NCBI GenBank assembly: GCA_955652625.1
Contig: CATPBM010000125.1
Span: 1-8,359, forward strand
Length of the DNA: 8,359 nt
Source: an uncultured Steroidobacteraceae bacterium
GTDB taxonomy: Bacteria; Pseudomonadota; Gammaproteobacteria; Steroidobacterales; Steroidobacteraceae
Direction of reading: 5' to 3'
The translations under genes were made by a program, and so were the position numbers. The notes below the pieces were generated by a model. That model saw only the letters and a list, made by a program, of their open reading frames with translations. It was not told where the DNA came from and ran no database searches. Position 1 is the stretch's first letter, and the number at the start of each line of letters is the position of its first letter. Positions 1 through 8,359 of this stretch are shown here, piece after piece.

Positions 1-7
1 CTCCAAG

Positions 8-904
8 ATGATGCACAGAAAACCCACCCTTGGGCGCGGCCTGGCGGACCTGCTCGGCGCACGTTCGACCCCGGCGCCCGTCATTGCGGCGGCGCCCATC
101 GGGGAGGAGCTCGCAAAACTGCCGCTCGACCTGTTGCAGCGCGGCCGCTACCAGCCGCGCATGGACATGCGCCCGGAGACCCTTACCGAGCTCGCCGACT
201 CCATCAAGGCCCAGGGCGTAGTGCAGCCCATCGTGGTGCGGCCGCTGGAAGTGCCGGGGAACGGGGAGTCGCAGCGCTACGAAATTATCGCCGGCGAGCG
301 ACGCTGGCGCGCGGCGCAGCTGGCGGGCTTAAGCGAGATTCCGGCGGTCATACGTCACATTCCCGACGAGGCGGCCATCGCCGTCGCGCTGATCGAGAAT
401 ATCCAGCGCGAGAACCTCAACCCCCTGGAGGAGGCGCGGGCGCTGTCGCGCCTGATCACCGAGTTCGGTCTCACGCACCAGCAAACCGCCGATGCGGTCG
501 GGCGCTCGCGCGTGGGCGTCAGCAACCTGTTGCGCCTGCTGGAGCTCTCGCCCGAGGTGTGCGAACTGCTGGAGAAGCGCTCGATCGAGATGGGCCACGC
601 CCGTGCGCTGCTGGCGCTCACCCAGAAAAGGCAGCAGAGCGAGGTCGGAGCGCTGGTCGCGAAGAAGGGCCTGTCGGTGCGCGAGACCGAGGCGCTGGTG
701 CGCCGCCTGCAGGCCCCGGCCGGTGCCGGATCCGGTGCGGGGGCATCCGCGCGCGACCCGAACGTGGAGCGCCTGGAGCAGGAGCTCGCCGAGAAGCTCG
801 GCGCCCGCGTCGCCATCCAGCCGGGCAGCGGTGGCAAGGGCAAGCTCGTCGTGAGTTACAACAGTCTGGACGAGCTCGACGGGATCCTGGCGCACATCCA
901 GTAG
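8..904 (+). CDS. parB: Chromosome-partitioning protein ParB (CTP-dependent DNA clamp)
   Basis: ParB loads at parS sites near the replication origin, spreads as a CTP-gated clamp, and works with the ATPase ParA to segregate origins. In this 298-residue protein the N-terminus has the usual basic LGRGLADLLG opening. The ParB/Srx nucleotide-binding domain spans about residues 35-125 with the GERRWRA motif at 96-102, followed by ENIQRE at 130-135. A helix-turn-helix (about 156-176, HQQTADAVGRSRVGVSNLL) and the MGHARALL segment (195-202) form the parS-binding part. A low-complexity Gly/Ala linker (about 236-249) leads to the C-terminal dimerisation domain (about 250-298). Two adjacent ATG codons (8 and 11) could start it; the ribosome binding site would lie before the window, so the start is not fully testable. 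parA is expected just upstream, and position ahead of the atp operon is the standard gammaproteobacterial order. No parS is visible in the window. Confidence 0.96.
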   Translation: MMHRKPTLGRGLADLLGARSTPAPVIAAAPIGEELAKLPLDLLQRGRYQPRMDMRPETLTELADSIKAQGVVQPIVVRPLEVPGNGESQRYEIIAGERRWRAAQLAGLSEIPAVIRHIPDEAAIAVALIENIQRENLNPLEEARALSRLITEFGLTHQQTADAVGRSRVGVSNLLRLLELSPEVCELLEKRSIEMGHARALLALTQKRQQSEVGALVAKKGLSVRETEALVRRLQAPAGAGSGAGASARDPNVERLEQELAEKLGARVAIQPGSGGKGKLVVSYNSLDELDGILAHIQ

Positions 905-941
905 GTCCGGCACCGCGCAGCCGGCGCGCGTGACAGGGCGA

Positions 942-970
942 TGGACTGATGCGCGGGCGGTCTCTATAAT
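942..970 (+). promoter_or_regulatory. Putative sigma70 promoter of the atp operon
   Basis: A perfect -10 hexamer TATAAT lies at 965-970, with a 4-of-6 -35 match TGGACT at 942-947 and an ideal 17-base spacer. The predicted transcription start is near 976-978, about 120 bases upstream of atpI. The six bases after the -10 (CCCGCG) make a GC-rich discriminator. In proteobacteria this discriminator type is associated with negative stringent (ppGpp/DksA) control of growth-related operons; its relevance here is inference. A second -35-like GTGACA at 930-935 is 29 bases from the -10 and is too far away to pair with it. Confidence 0.72.
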
Positions 971-1030
971 CCCGCGGCTTTTTCGCCGTAGTTGCCTAAG
1001 TGACTGAACGGCCGAAGTAATGTAAAGCCA

Positions 1031-1073
1031 CTTGCGTCCGCTCAAGACGCAAGAGCAGCGGCTCTTTTGAGCC
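1031..1073 (+). promoter_or_regulatory. atp operon leader with overlapping, mutually exclusive hairpins
   Basis: Three exact inverted repeats are packed into 43 bases of untranslated leader. Stem 1 pairs CTTGCGTC (1031-1038) with GACGCAAG (1046-1053), 8 bp with a 7-base loop. Stem 2 pairs AAGAGC (1051-1056) with GCTCTT (1061-1066), 6 bp with loop AGCG, and ends in a TTTT tract (1065-1068). Stem 3 pairs GGCTC (1060-1064) with GAGCC (1069-1073), 5 bp with a TTTT loop. Stem 2 shares bases with both others, so stems 1 plus 3 and stem 2 are alternative folds. Stem 2 resembles a weak intrinsic terminator, so an attenuator-type leader is possible. A role in mRNA stability or initiation is equally compatible. 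Function is inferred from geometry only. Confidence 0.4.
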
Positions 1074-1095
1074 CCTCGAGCGGGACTTATATAAG

Positions 1096-1503
1096 GTGTC
1101 GGCGATCGATCTGCCCAAGGCTCGGCGGCTGGCCTTCGGCGTCGTGCTGGGTCAGGCGGCCGTGACCGTGATGGCCGCTGTGTGTGCCTCGGCCTTGAGC
1201 GGCCAGGTTGCGGCCCTCTCGGCGCTGGCGGGTGGCGGCATTGCCACGGCAGGGAGCCTCGCGATGGCGGGACTGGTATTTGGCGGACGGGCGGGTGCCT
1301 CCGCTGCGCGCGCCTTGAGCGCGTTTTACGTCGGCGAGGCCGTGAAGCTCGCCCTCGTGGTGATGCTGTTCGTGGTGGTGCTGAAGGTGATGAGAGTCGC
1401 GCCGCTGGCGATGTTCGCCGCGTTCGCCGCCACCTTCCTGGTGTACTGGATTGCGCTGCTGAGCGCGCTGCCCGCCCTGAGCGGCGCGCGCCGCGGCGCC
1501 TGA
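1096..1503 (+). CDS. atpI: ATP synthase assembly protein AtpI (UncI)
   Basis: AtpI is a small inner-membrane protein that aids c-ring assembly and is not part of the finished enzyme. The 135 residues show four hydrophobic segments (about 12-33, 38-61, 82-98 and 103-127) separated by short basic or polar loops. The GGGIATAGSLAMAGLVF stretch (about 46-62) and the FYVGEAVKL motif (77-85, Glu81 and Lys84) are typical of the gammaproteobacterial family, whose members are about 125-135 residues. The start is GTG at 1096: no ATG, GTG or TTG lies in frame between it and the stop TAA at 1018-1020, and a later start would remove the first membrane segment. There is no spaced Shine-Dalgarno sequence, only AAGG running into the start codon, which suggests low translation and suits a non-stoichiometric helper. 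It is first in the atp operon and ends three bases before atpB. Confidence 0.88.
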   Translation: MSAIDLPKARRLAFGVVLGQAAVTVMAAVCASALSGQVAALSALAGGGIATAGSLAMAGLVFGGRAGASAARALSAFYVGEAVKLALVVMLFVVVLKVMRVAPLAMFAAFAATFLVYWIALLSALPALSGARRGA

Positions 1504-2385
<882 letters not shown>

Positions 2386-2430
2386 TCAGCGCAGTCGGCG
2401 TAGTAAGGGTTGCGTATTCGTACTGTTTTC

Positions 2431-2438
2431 GAGGAGAG
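2431..2438 (+). promoter_or_regulatory. Strong ribosome binding site of atpE
   Basis: GAGGAGAG lies four bases before the atpE ATG, with its GGAG core six bases away, so it is close to optimal. It ends the longest gap inside the operon (57 bases, 2386-2442), which also has a T-rich patch (TGTTTTC, about 2424-2430) just upstream of the site. In E. coli the equivalent atpE initiation region is known to be unusually efficient because about ten c subunits are needed per enzyme. The arrangement here looks like the same solution. Confidence 0.8.
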
Positions 2439-2442
2439 TTGA

Positions 2443-2727
<285 letters not shown>

Positions 2728-2752
2728 AAACAGTTCGCTGACGACCCGAGAC

Positions 2753-2757
2753 AGGAG
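2753..2757 (+). promoter_or_regulatory. Ribosome binding site fixing the GTG start of atpF
   Basis: AGGAG at 2753-2757 is followed by AAGGGATC and then GTG at 2766, a spacing of eight bases. This supports the GTG codon as the start, which also gives the family-typical N-terminus MNINLTLIVQ. Confidence 0.75.
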
Positions 2758-2765
2758 AAGGGATC

Positions 2766-3236
2766 GTGAACATCAATCTCACGCTCATCGTGCAGATGAT
2801 CGTGTTCGCCTTGCTCGTGTTCGGCACGATGAGGTGGATCTGGCCGCACATCCTCGACGCGATGGAGGAGCGCGAGCGCAAGATCGCGCAGGGACTGGCG
2901 GCCGCCGAGAAGGGCGAGCAGGAGCTTACCGAGGCGCGCGGCAAGGCCGAGGCCATCGTGCGCGAGGCGCGCGAGCGCGCCAACCAGATCATCGAGCACG
3001 CGCAGCATCTCGCCAATGACCTGGTGGAACAGGCCAAGGGCGCCGCGAGCAGCGAAGCTGCACGCATCGTGGCCGGGGCGCAGCAGCAGATCCAGCTCGA
3101 CACCACGCGCGCGAAAGACAGCCTGCGGCGCGAAGTGGCCGGCATCGCGGTCGGCGCAGCTTCCAAGCTCCTCGGGCGCGAGATCGACGCACGCACGCAC
3201 GCGGACCTGCTCGACCAGCTCGCGGCGCAGGTCTGA
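2766..3236 (+). CDS. atpF: F1Fo ATP synthase subunit b (peripheral stalk)
   Basis: Two b subunits form the stator that holds the alpha3beta3 head against rotation. The product is 156 residues, the same length as E. coli b. It has one N-terminal membrane helix (about 5-26, opening MNINLTLIVQ), then the MRWIWP hinge and a conserved Arg36 (E. coli Arg36). A long charged Ala/Glu/Arg/Gln-rich helix (about 32-125) forms the right-handed dimer coiled coil. The C-terminal part, AVGAASKLLGREIDARTHADLLDQL (about 127-153), is the delta-binding region. The start is GTG with a strong AGGAG eight bases upstream. It lies 38 bases after atpE and 10 bases before atpH. Confidence 0.96.
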   Translation: MNINLTLIVQMIVFALLVFGTMRWIWPHILDAMEERERKIAQGLAAAEKGEQELTEARGKAEAIVREARERANQIIEHAQHLANDLVEQAKGAASSEAARIVAGAQQQIQLDTTRAKDSLRREVAGIAVGAASKLLGREIDARTHADLLDQLAAQV

Positions 3237-3246
3237 CGGACGAATC

Positions 3247-3783
3247 ATGGCGGACCGGCTCACCATCGCACGACCCTACGCGCGCGCGGCCTTCGAGGAG
3301 GCGCAGGCTCACGAGCGTCTCGCGCCCTGGTCCCATGCGCTGCAGGCGGCGGCTCAGGTAGTGCGCTACCCGCGCATCAAGACGCTGCTCGGCAATCCGC
3401 ATGTGACGCCAGAGGAGCTGGCGCAACTCGTGACCGGCATCGCCGCATCCAAGCTCGGGGAGCACGGCGCGAACTTCGTGAGCACCCTTGCCGCCAACCG
3501 CCGCCTCGCCTACCTGCCGGAGATCTCTGCGCAGTTCGATACGCTGATGGATAACGCGCAGAGGGTCGGCGATGTCACGGTCACTTCCGCCTCCCCGCTC
3601 AACCAGGCGCAGCAGAAGAAACTTGCTGCGGCTCTCGAGAAGCGCCTGAAGCGCAGCGTCCGCCTGCACTGCGAGGTCGACCCGGCGCTCATCGGCGGCG
3701 CGGTGCTGCGCTCCGGGGACCTGGTCATCGACGGCTCGCTGCGCACGCGCCTGGATCGCATCGCGTACGAATTAACTGCGTAA
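3247..3783 (+). CDS. atpH: F1Fo ATP synthase subunit delta
   Basis: Delta sits on top of the F1 head and ties the alpha N-termini to the b dimer. The 178-residue product starts [19 protein letters not shown], the standard opening of the N-terminal six-helix domain (about 1-105). The C-terminal domain carries the family signature [22 protein letters not shown] (about 148-169; Gly150, Gly151, Asp158, Asp162 and Gly163 visible). E. coli delta is 177 residues. The same frame is open back to 3016 inside atpF, but ATG 3247 is the correct start because homology begins there. Its Shine-Dalgarno is weak (GACGGAC just after the atpF stop), implying translational coupling to atpF. Confidence 0.95.
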   Translation: MADRLTIARPYARAAFEEAQAHERLAPWSHALQAAAQVVRYPRIKTLLGNPHVTPEELAQLVTGIAASKLGEHGANFVSTLAANRRLAYLPEISAQFDTLMDNAQRVGDVTVTSASPLNQAQQKKLAAALEKRLKRSVRLHCEVDPALIGGAVLRSGDLVIDGSLRTRLDRIAYELTA

Positions 3784-3793
3784 GAGAACCCAC

Positions 3794-5335
3794 ATGGCCA
3801 TCAAGGCAACCGAGATCAGCGATCTGATCAAGCAGCGGATCAAGGACTTCAAGTCCGTAACCGAGGCACGCAACGTCGGCTCCATCGTGTCGGTCACCGA
3901 CGGCATCACCCGCATCCACGGGCTTGCCGATGCACGCTACGGCGAGATGCTCGAGTTCCCCGGCAACACCTTCGGACTGGCGCTGAATCTGGAGCAGGAC
4001 TCGGTCGGCGCGGTGGTGCTGGGCGACTACAAGCACCTCGGGGAAGGCGATACCGTCAAGACCACGGGGCGCATTCTGGAAGTGCCGGTGGGACCGGAGC
4101 TTCTGGGACGCGTGGTGGATGCGCTCGGCGTGCCGCTGGATGACAAGGGTGCGGTGAAGGCGACGCGCACCTCGCCAATCGAGCGCGTGGCGCCCGGGGT
4201 CATCTACAGAAAATCCGTGAGCCAGCCGGTGCAGACCGGCTACAAGGCCATCGACTCGATGGTGCCAATCGGCCGCGGTCAGCGCGAGCTCATCATCGGC
4301 GACCGCCAGACCGGCAAGACCGCGCTCGCCATCGACACCATCATCAACCAGAAGTCCTCCGGCATTAAGTGCATCTACGTGGCGATCGGCCAGAAGCAGT
4401 CGACCATCGCCAATGTCGTCAGAAAACTCGAGGAGCACGGCGCCATGGCGCACACCGTGGTGGTGGCGGCGTCCGCTTCCGTGCCGCCGGCGCTGCAGTA
4501 CATCGCGGCCTACTCGGGCGTGACCATGGGCGAGTACTTCATGGACAACGGGGAGGACGCACTCATTATCTATGACGACCTCTCCAAGCAGGCGGTCGCC
4601 TACCGCCAGATCTCCCTGCTGCTGCGCCGCCCGCCGGGCCGCGAAGCCTTCCCCGGGGACGTGTTCTATCTGCACTCGCGCCTGCTCGAGCGCAGCGCGC
4701 GCGTGAACGAGGAGTACGTGGAGAAAGCCAGCAGCGGCAAAGTGAAGGGCAAGACCGGCTCGCTCACGGGGCTGCCCATCATCGAGACCCAGGCGGGCGA
4801 TGTGACGGCGTTCGTCCCGACCAACGTCATCTCCATCACCGACGGGCAGATCTTCCTGGAGACGGACCTCTTCAACGCGGGCATCCGTCCCGCCATGAAC
4901 GCGGGTATCTCGGTATCGCGCGTCGGCGGCGCCGCGCAGACCGACATCATCAAGAAGCTCGGCGGCGGCATCCGCCTCTCGCTCGCGCAGTACCGCGAAC
5001 TCGCGGCGTTCTCACAGTTCGCTTCCGATCTTGACGAGGCCACGCGCAAGCAGCTCGAGCGCGGCCAGCGCGTCACCGAGGTGATGAAGCAGAAGCAGTA
5101 CGCGCCGATGTCGGTTGCGGAGATGGCGGTAACCATCTACGCGGTCAACAACGGCTACATGGACAAGGTGGAGCTCAAGAAGGTGGTGGCGTTCGAGGCG
5201 GCGTTGCAGGCCTTCGCGCACAGCAACTATCAGTCGGTGCTCGAGGGCATCAACGCGCAGCCCAAGCTCTCCAAGGAGAACGAGGCGGAGCTGAAGAAGG
5301 TCATCGAGGACTTCGTGGCCACGGGTACCTACTGA
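3794..5335 (+). CDS. atpA: F1Fo ATP synthase subunit alpha
   Basis: Alpha is the non-catalytic nucleotide-binding subunit alternating with beta in the F1 head. The product is 513 residues, the same as E. coli. An N-terminal helix (about 1-20) that binds delta precedes the beta-barrel (about 25-95). The P-loop GDRQTGKT is at 169-176, the Walker B segment ALIIYDD ends at Asp261-Asp262, and the alpha/beta signature [10 protein letters not shown] is at 366-375. It is followed directly by Arg376, the arginine finger that reaches into the catalytic site of beta. The C-terminal helical domain (about 385-513) ends FVATGTY. The ATG lies ten bases after the atpH stop, with only a modest AAGAGA as a possible ribosome binding site. 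Confidence 0.99.
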   Translation: MAIKATEISDLIKQRIKDFKSVTEARNVGSIVSVTDGITRIHGLADARYGEMLEFPGNTFGLALNLEQDSVGAVVLGDYKHLGEGDTVKTTGRILEVPVGPELLGRVVDALGVPLDDKGAVKATRTSPIERVAPGVIYRKSVSQPVQTGYKAIDSMVPIGRGQRELIIGDRQTGKTALAIDTIINQKSSGIKCIYVAIGQKQSTIANVVRKLEEHGAMAHTVVVAASASVPPALQYIAAYSGVTMGEYFMDNGEDALIIYDDLSKQAVAYRQISLLLRRPPGREAFPGDVFYLHSRLLERSARVNEEYVEKASSGKVKGKTGSLTGLPIIETQAGDVTAFVPTNVISITDGQIFLETDLFNAGIRPAMNAGISVSRVGGAAQTDIIKKLGGGIRLSLAQYRELAAFSQFASDLDEATRKQLERGQRVTEVMKQKQYAPMSVAEMAVTIYAVNNGYMDKVELKKVVAFEAALQAFAHSNYQSVLEGINAQPKLSKENEAELKKVIEDFVATGTY

Positions 5336-5337
5336 AC

Positions 5338-7643
<2,306 letters not shown>

Positions 7644-7648
7644 CTGCC

Positions 7649-8077
7649 ATGGCCGAAGCCCATACCATCCATGTCGACATCGTCAGCGCCGAGGGCGAGC
7701 TGTTCGCAGGTCCCGCGGCCGCGGTGTTCGTGGCCGCCTCGCAGGGCGATCTCGGCATCTATCCGCGGCACGCGCCGCTCCTGACGCTGCTCAAGCCGGG
7801 CGAGGTGCGCGTGCAGACTCCGGACGGTCAGGAGCACCACTTCTTCGTCGGTGGCGGGGCGCTCGAAGTGCAGCCCAACAAGGTCACCGTGCTGGCCGAC
7901 ACGGCGATGCGCGCCAGGGACATCGACGAGGCTGCGGCGCTCGCCGCCAAGCAACGCGCCGAGGAGGCGCTCCAGGACAAGGGCGGGCACATGACTCAGG
8001 CCGAAGCCCTCGCCGAGCTGTCGCGCGTCGCGGCGATGATGAAGGTCCTTAAGCGGCTGCGCGATCAACGGGGGTGA
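7649..8077 (+). CDS. atpC: F1Fo ATP synthase subunit epsilon
   Basis: Epsilon binds gamma and the c ring at the foot of the central stalk and can extend its C-terminal helices to inhibit ATP hydrolysis. The 142-residue product (E. coli 139) has the N-terminal beta-sandwich (about 5-87) with VDIVSAEGELF, GDLGIYPRHAPLLTLLKPG (33-51), VGGGALEVQPNKVTVLADTA (67-86), and the C-terminal two-helix hairpin (about 90-138). In the conserved YPGHAPL motif the Gly is Arg40 here. The ATG is five bases after the atpD stop, without a clear Shine-Dalgarno. No terminator follows, and the next reading frame opens at once in the same frame. Confidence 0.97.
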   Translation: MAEAHTIHVDIVSAEGELFAGPAAAVFVAASQGDLGIYPRHAPLLTLLKPGEVRVQTPDGQEHHFFVGGGALEVQPNKVTVLADTAMRARDIDEAAALAAKQRAEEALQDKGGHMTQAEALAELSRVAAMMKVLKRLRDQRG

Positions 8078-8080
8078 CCG

Positions 8081-8359
8081 CTGGACCCGTCTGCGGAGCA
8101 CCCTGCCCCTGAACCGGCGACTGCCGGTGCTGCCCCGCCCCCGGTGCCGCCACCACCGCCGGGCCTGCTCGCAGGGCTCGTCCGCAACCTGGGCGGGGGC
8201 CTCGCGCTGCTGACGCTGCGCCGCCGCTGGCCGCCGCGCTTTGCCGTAAGCTTCGACCAGCTCGCGGCGCTCCTCATCGTCAACCTGGCCGTCTGGGCGC
8301 TGCTCGACTTCCTGCACGCCGAGCCGCATGCGCCGCTGGCGCTCGACGGACTCTTCGGC
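8081..8359 (+). CDS. Unrecognised proline-rich membrane protein, 3'-truncated by the window
   Basis: A frame stays open from just after the atpC stop to the window end (93 codons, no stop). Its translation looks like protein: an acidic/Ala/Pro N-terminus (DPSAEHPAPEPATAG), a polyproline run (PPPVPPPPPG, about residues 19-28), a glycine/leucine amphipathic stretch with a basic LRRRW end (about 29-50), and a likely membrane helix in FDQLAALLIVNLAVWALLDFL (58-78). It has no ATG. CTG at 8081 follows GGGGGTGA (8070-8077) at a plausible Shine-Dalgarno distance; GTG at 8144 is the alternative but would cut into the proline run. The VSFDQLAALL-type membrane opening reminds me of N-terminal membrane regions of some proteobacterial peptidase C13-like proteins, but this is only a weak resemblance. 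It is close enough to atpC to be co-transcribed. The start coordinate is uncertain. Confidence 0.55.
   Translation, partial: MDPSAEHPAPEPATAGAAPPPVPPPPPGLLAGLVRNLGGGLALLTLRRRWPPRFAVSFDQLAALLIVNLAVWALLDFLHAEPHAPLALDGLFG

Noticed and set aside
914..928. Inverted repeat CGCGC/GCGCG just after parB as a possible terminator
   Set aside because: The stem is five base pairs in a GC-only region with no following T tract. It is not convincing as an intrinsic terminator.
1000..1020. A seven-codon leader ORF starting GTG and ending TAA between the promoter and the hairpins
   Set aside because: There is no Shine-Dalgarno, no run of regulatory codons, and such a short frame is expected by chance. It would matter only if the leader proved to be a peptide-controlled attenuator.
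3016..3246. Upstream extension of the atpH frame to an ATG at 3016
   Set aside because: This stretch lies inside atpF in another frame and reads as Arg/Pro/Ser-rich shadow sequence. Delta homology begins exactly at the ATG at 3247.
3725..4675. A 316-codon open frame on the - strand opposite atpA (similar antisense frames occur opposite nearly every gene here)
   Set aside because: Long antisense frames are routine at this GC content because stop codons are rare. Composition is biased (His/Arg/Leu/Asp) and no motif is recognisable.

Overview
The window reads as a high-GC (roughly two-thirds G+C) proteobacterial chromosome segment carrying the 3' partner of a chromosome-partitioning pair (parB) followed by a complete F1Fo ATP synthase operon, all on the + strand. 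Protein details point to Gammaproteobacteria. The beta subunit has the [12 protein letters not shown] and DELSEED forms, subunit a has a [14 protein letters not shown] helix, and the gene order parB-atpIBEFHAGDC is the classical one near the replication origin in that class. The c subunit ([30 protein letters not shown]) recalls Xanthomonadales/Chromatiales/Nevskiales-type lineages rather than enterics. That finer placement is from memory of family sequences, not from a search.

Layout: parB occupies 8-904. A 191-base gap (905-1095) holds a convincing sigma70-type promoter with a perfect -10 hexamer and a GC-rich discriminator. It is followed by an untranslated leader with three overlapping inverted repeats that can form alternative hairpins. 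Then come atpI (1096-1503), the Fo genes atpB, atpE and atpF (1507-3236), and the stalk and F1 genes atpH, atpA, atpG, atpD and atpC (3247-8077). Gaps between atp genes are mostly 2-12 bases; only the c-subunit gene atpE is flanked by longer spacers (57 bases before, 38 after), and both atpE and the following atpF have strong Shine-Dalgarno sequences. This fits one transcript whose stoichiometry is set at translation, with the c subunit needed in many copies.

The genes work together as one machine. AtpI assists assembly of the c ring, and subunits a, b2 and c-n form the proton channel and peripheral stalk base. Delta joins b to the alpha3beta3 head, and gamma/epsilon form the rotating central stalk. 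Every key catalytic or proton-carrying residue I checked is present (a-Arg216, c-Asp63, alpha-Arg376, beta P-loop and beta-Glu183), so this should be a functional, proton-coupled synthase.

After atpC there is no visible terminator. The reading frame immediately reopens into a proline-rich, membrane-spanning, unrecognised protein that runs off the end of the window and has no ATG near its start. glmU, the common downstream neighbour in gammaproteobacteria, is not what follows.

I do not see an undescribed system here. The points most worth checking are the alternative-fold leader, the start of the downstream membrane-protein ORF, and a short hydrophilic insertion in the beta subunit.
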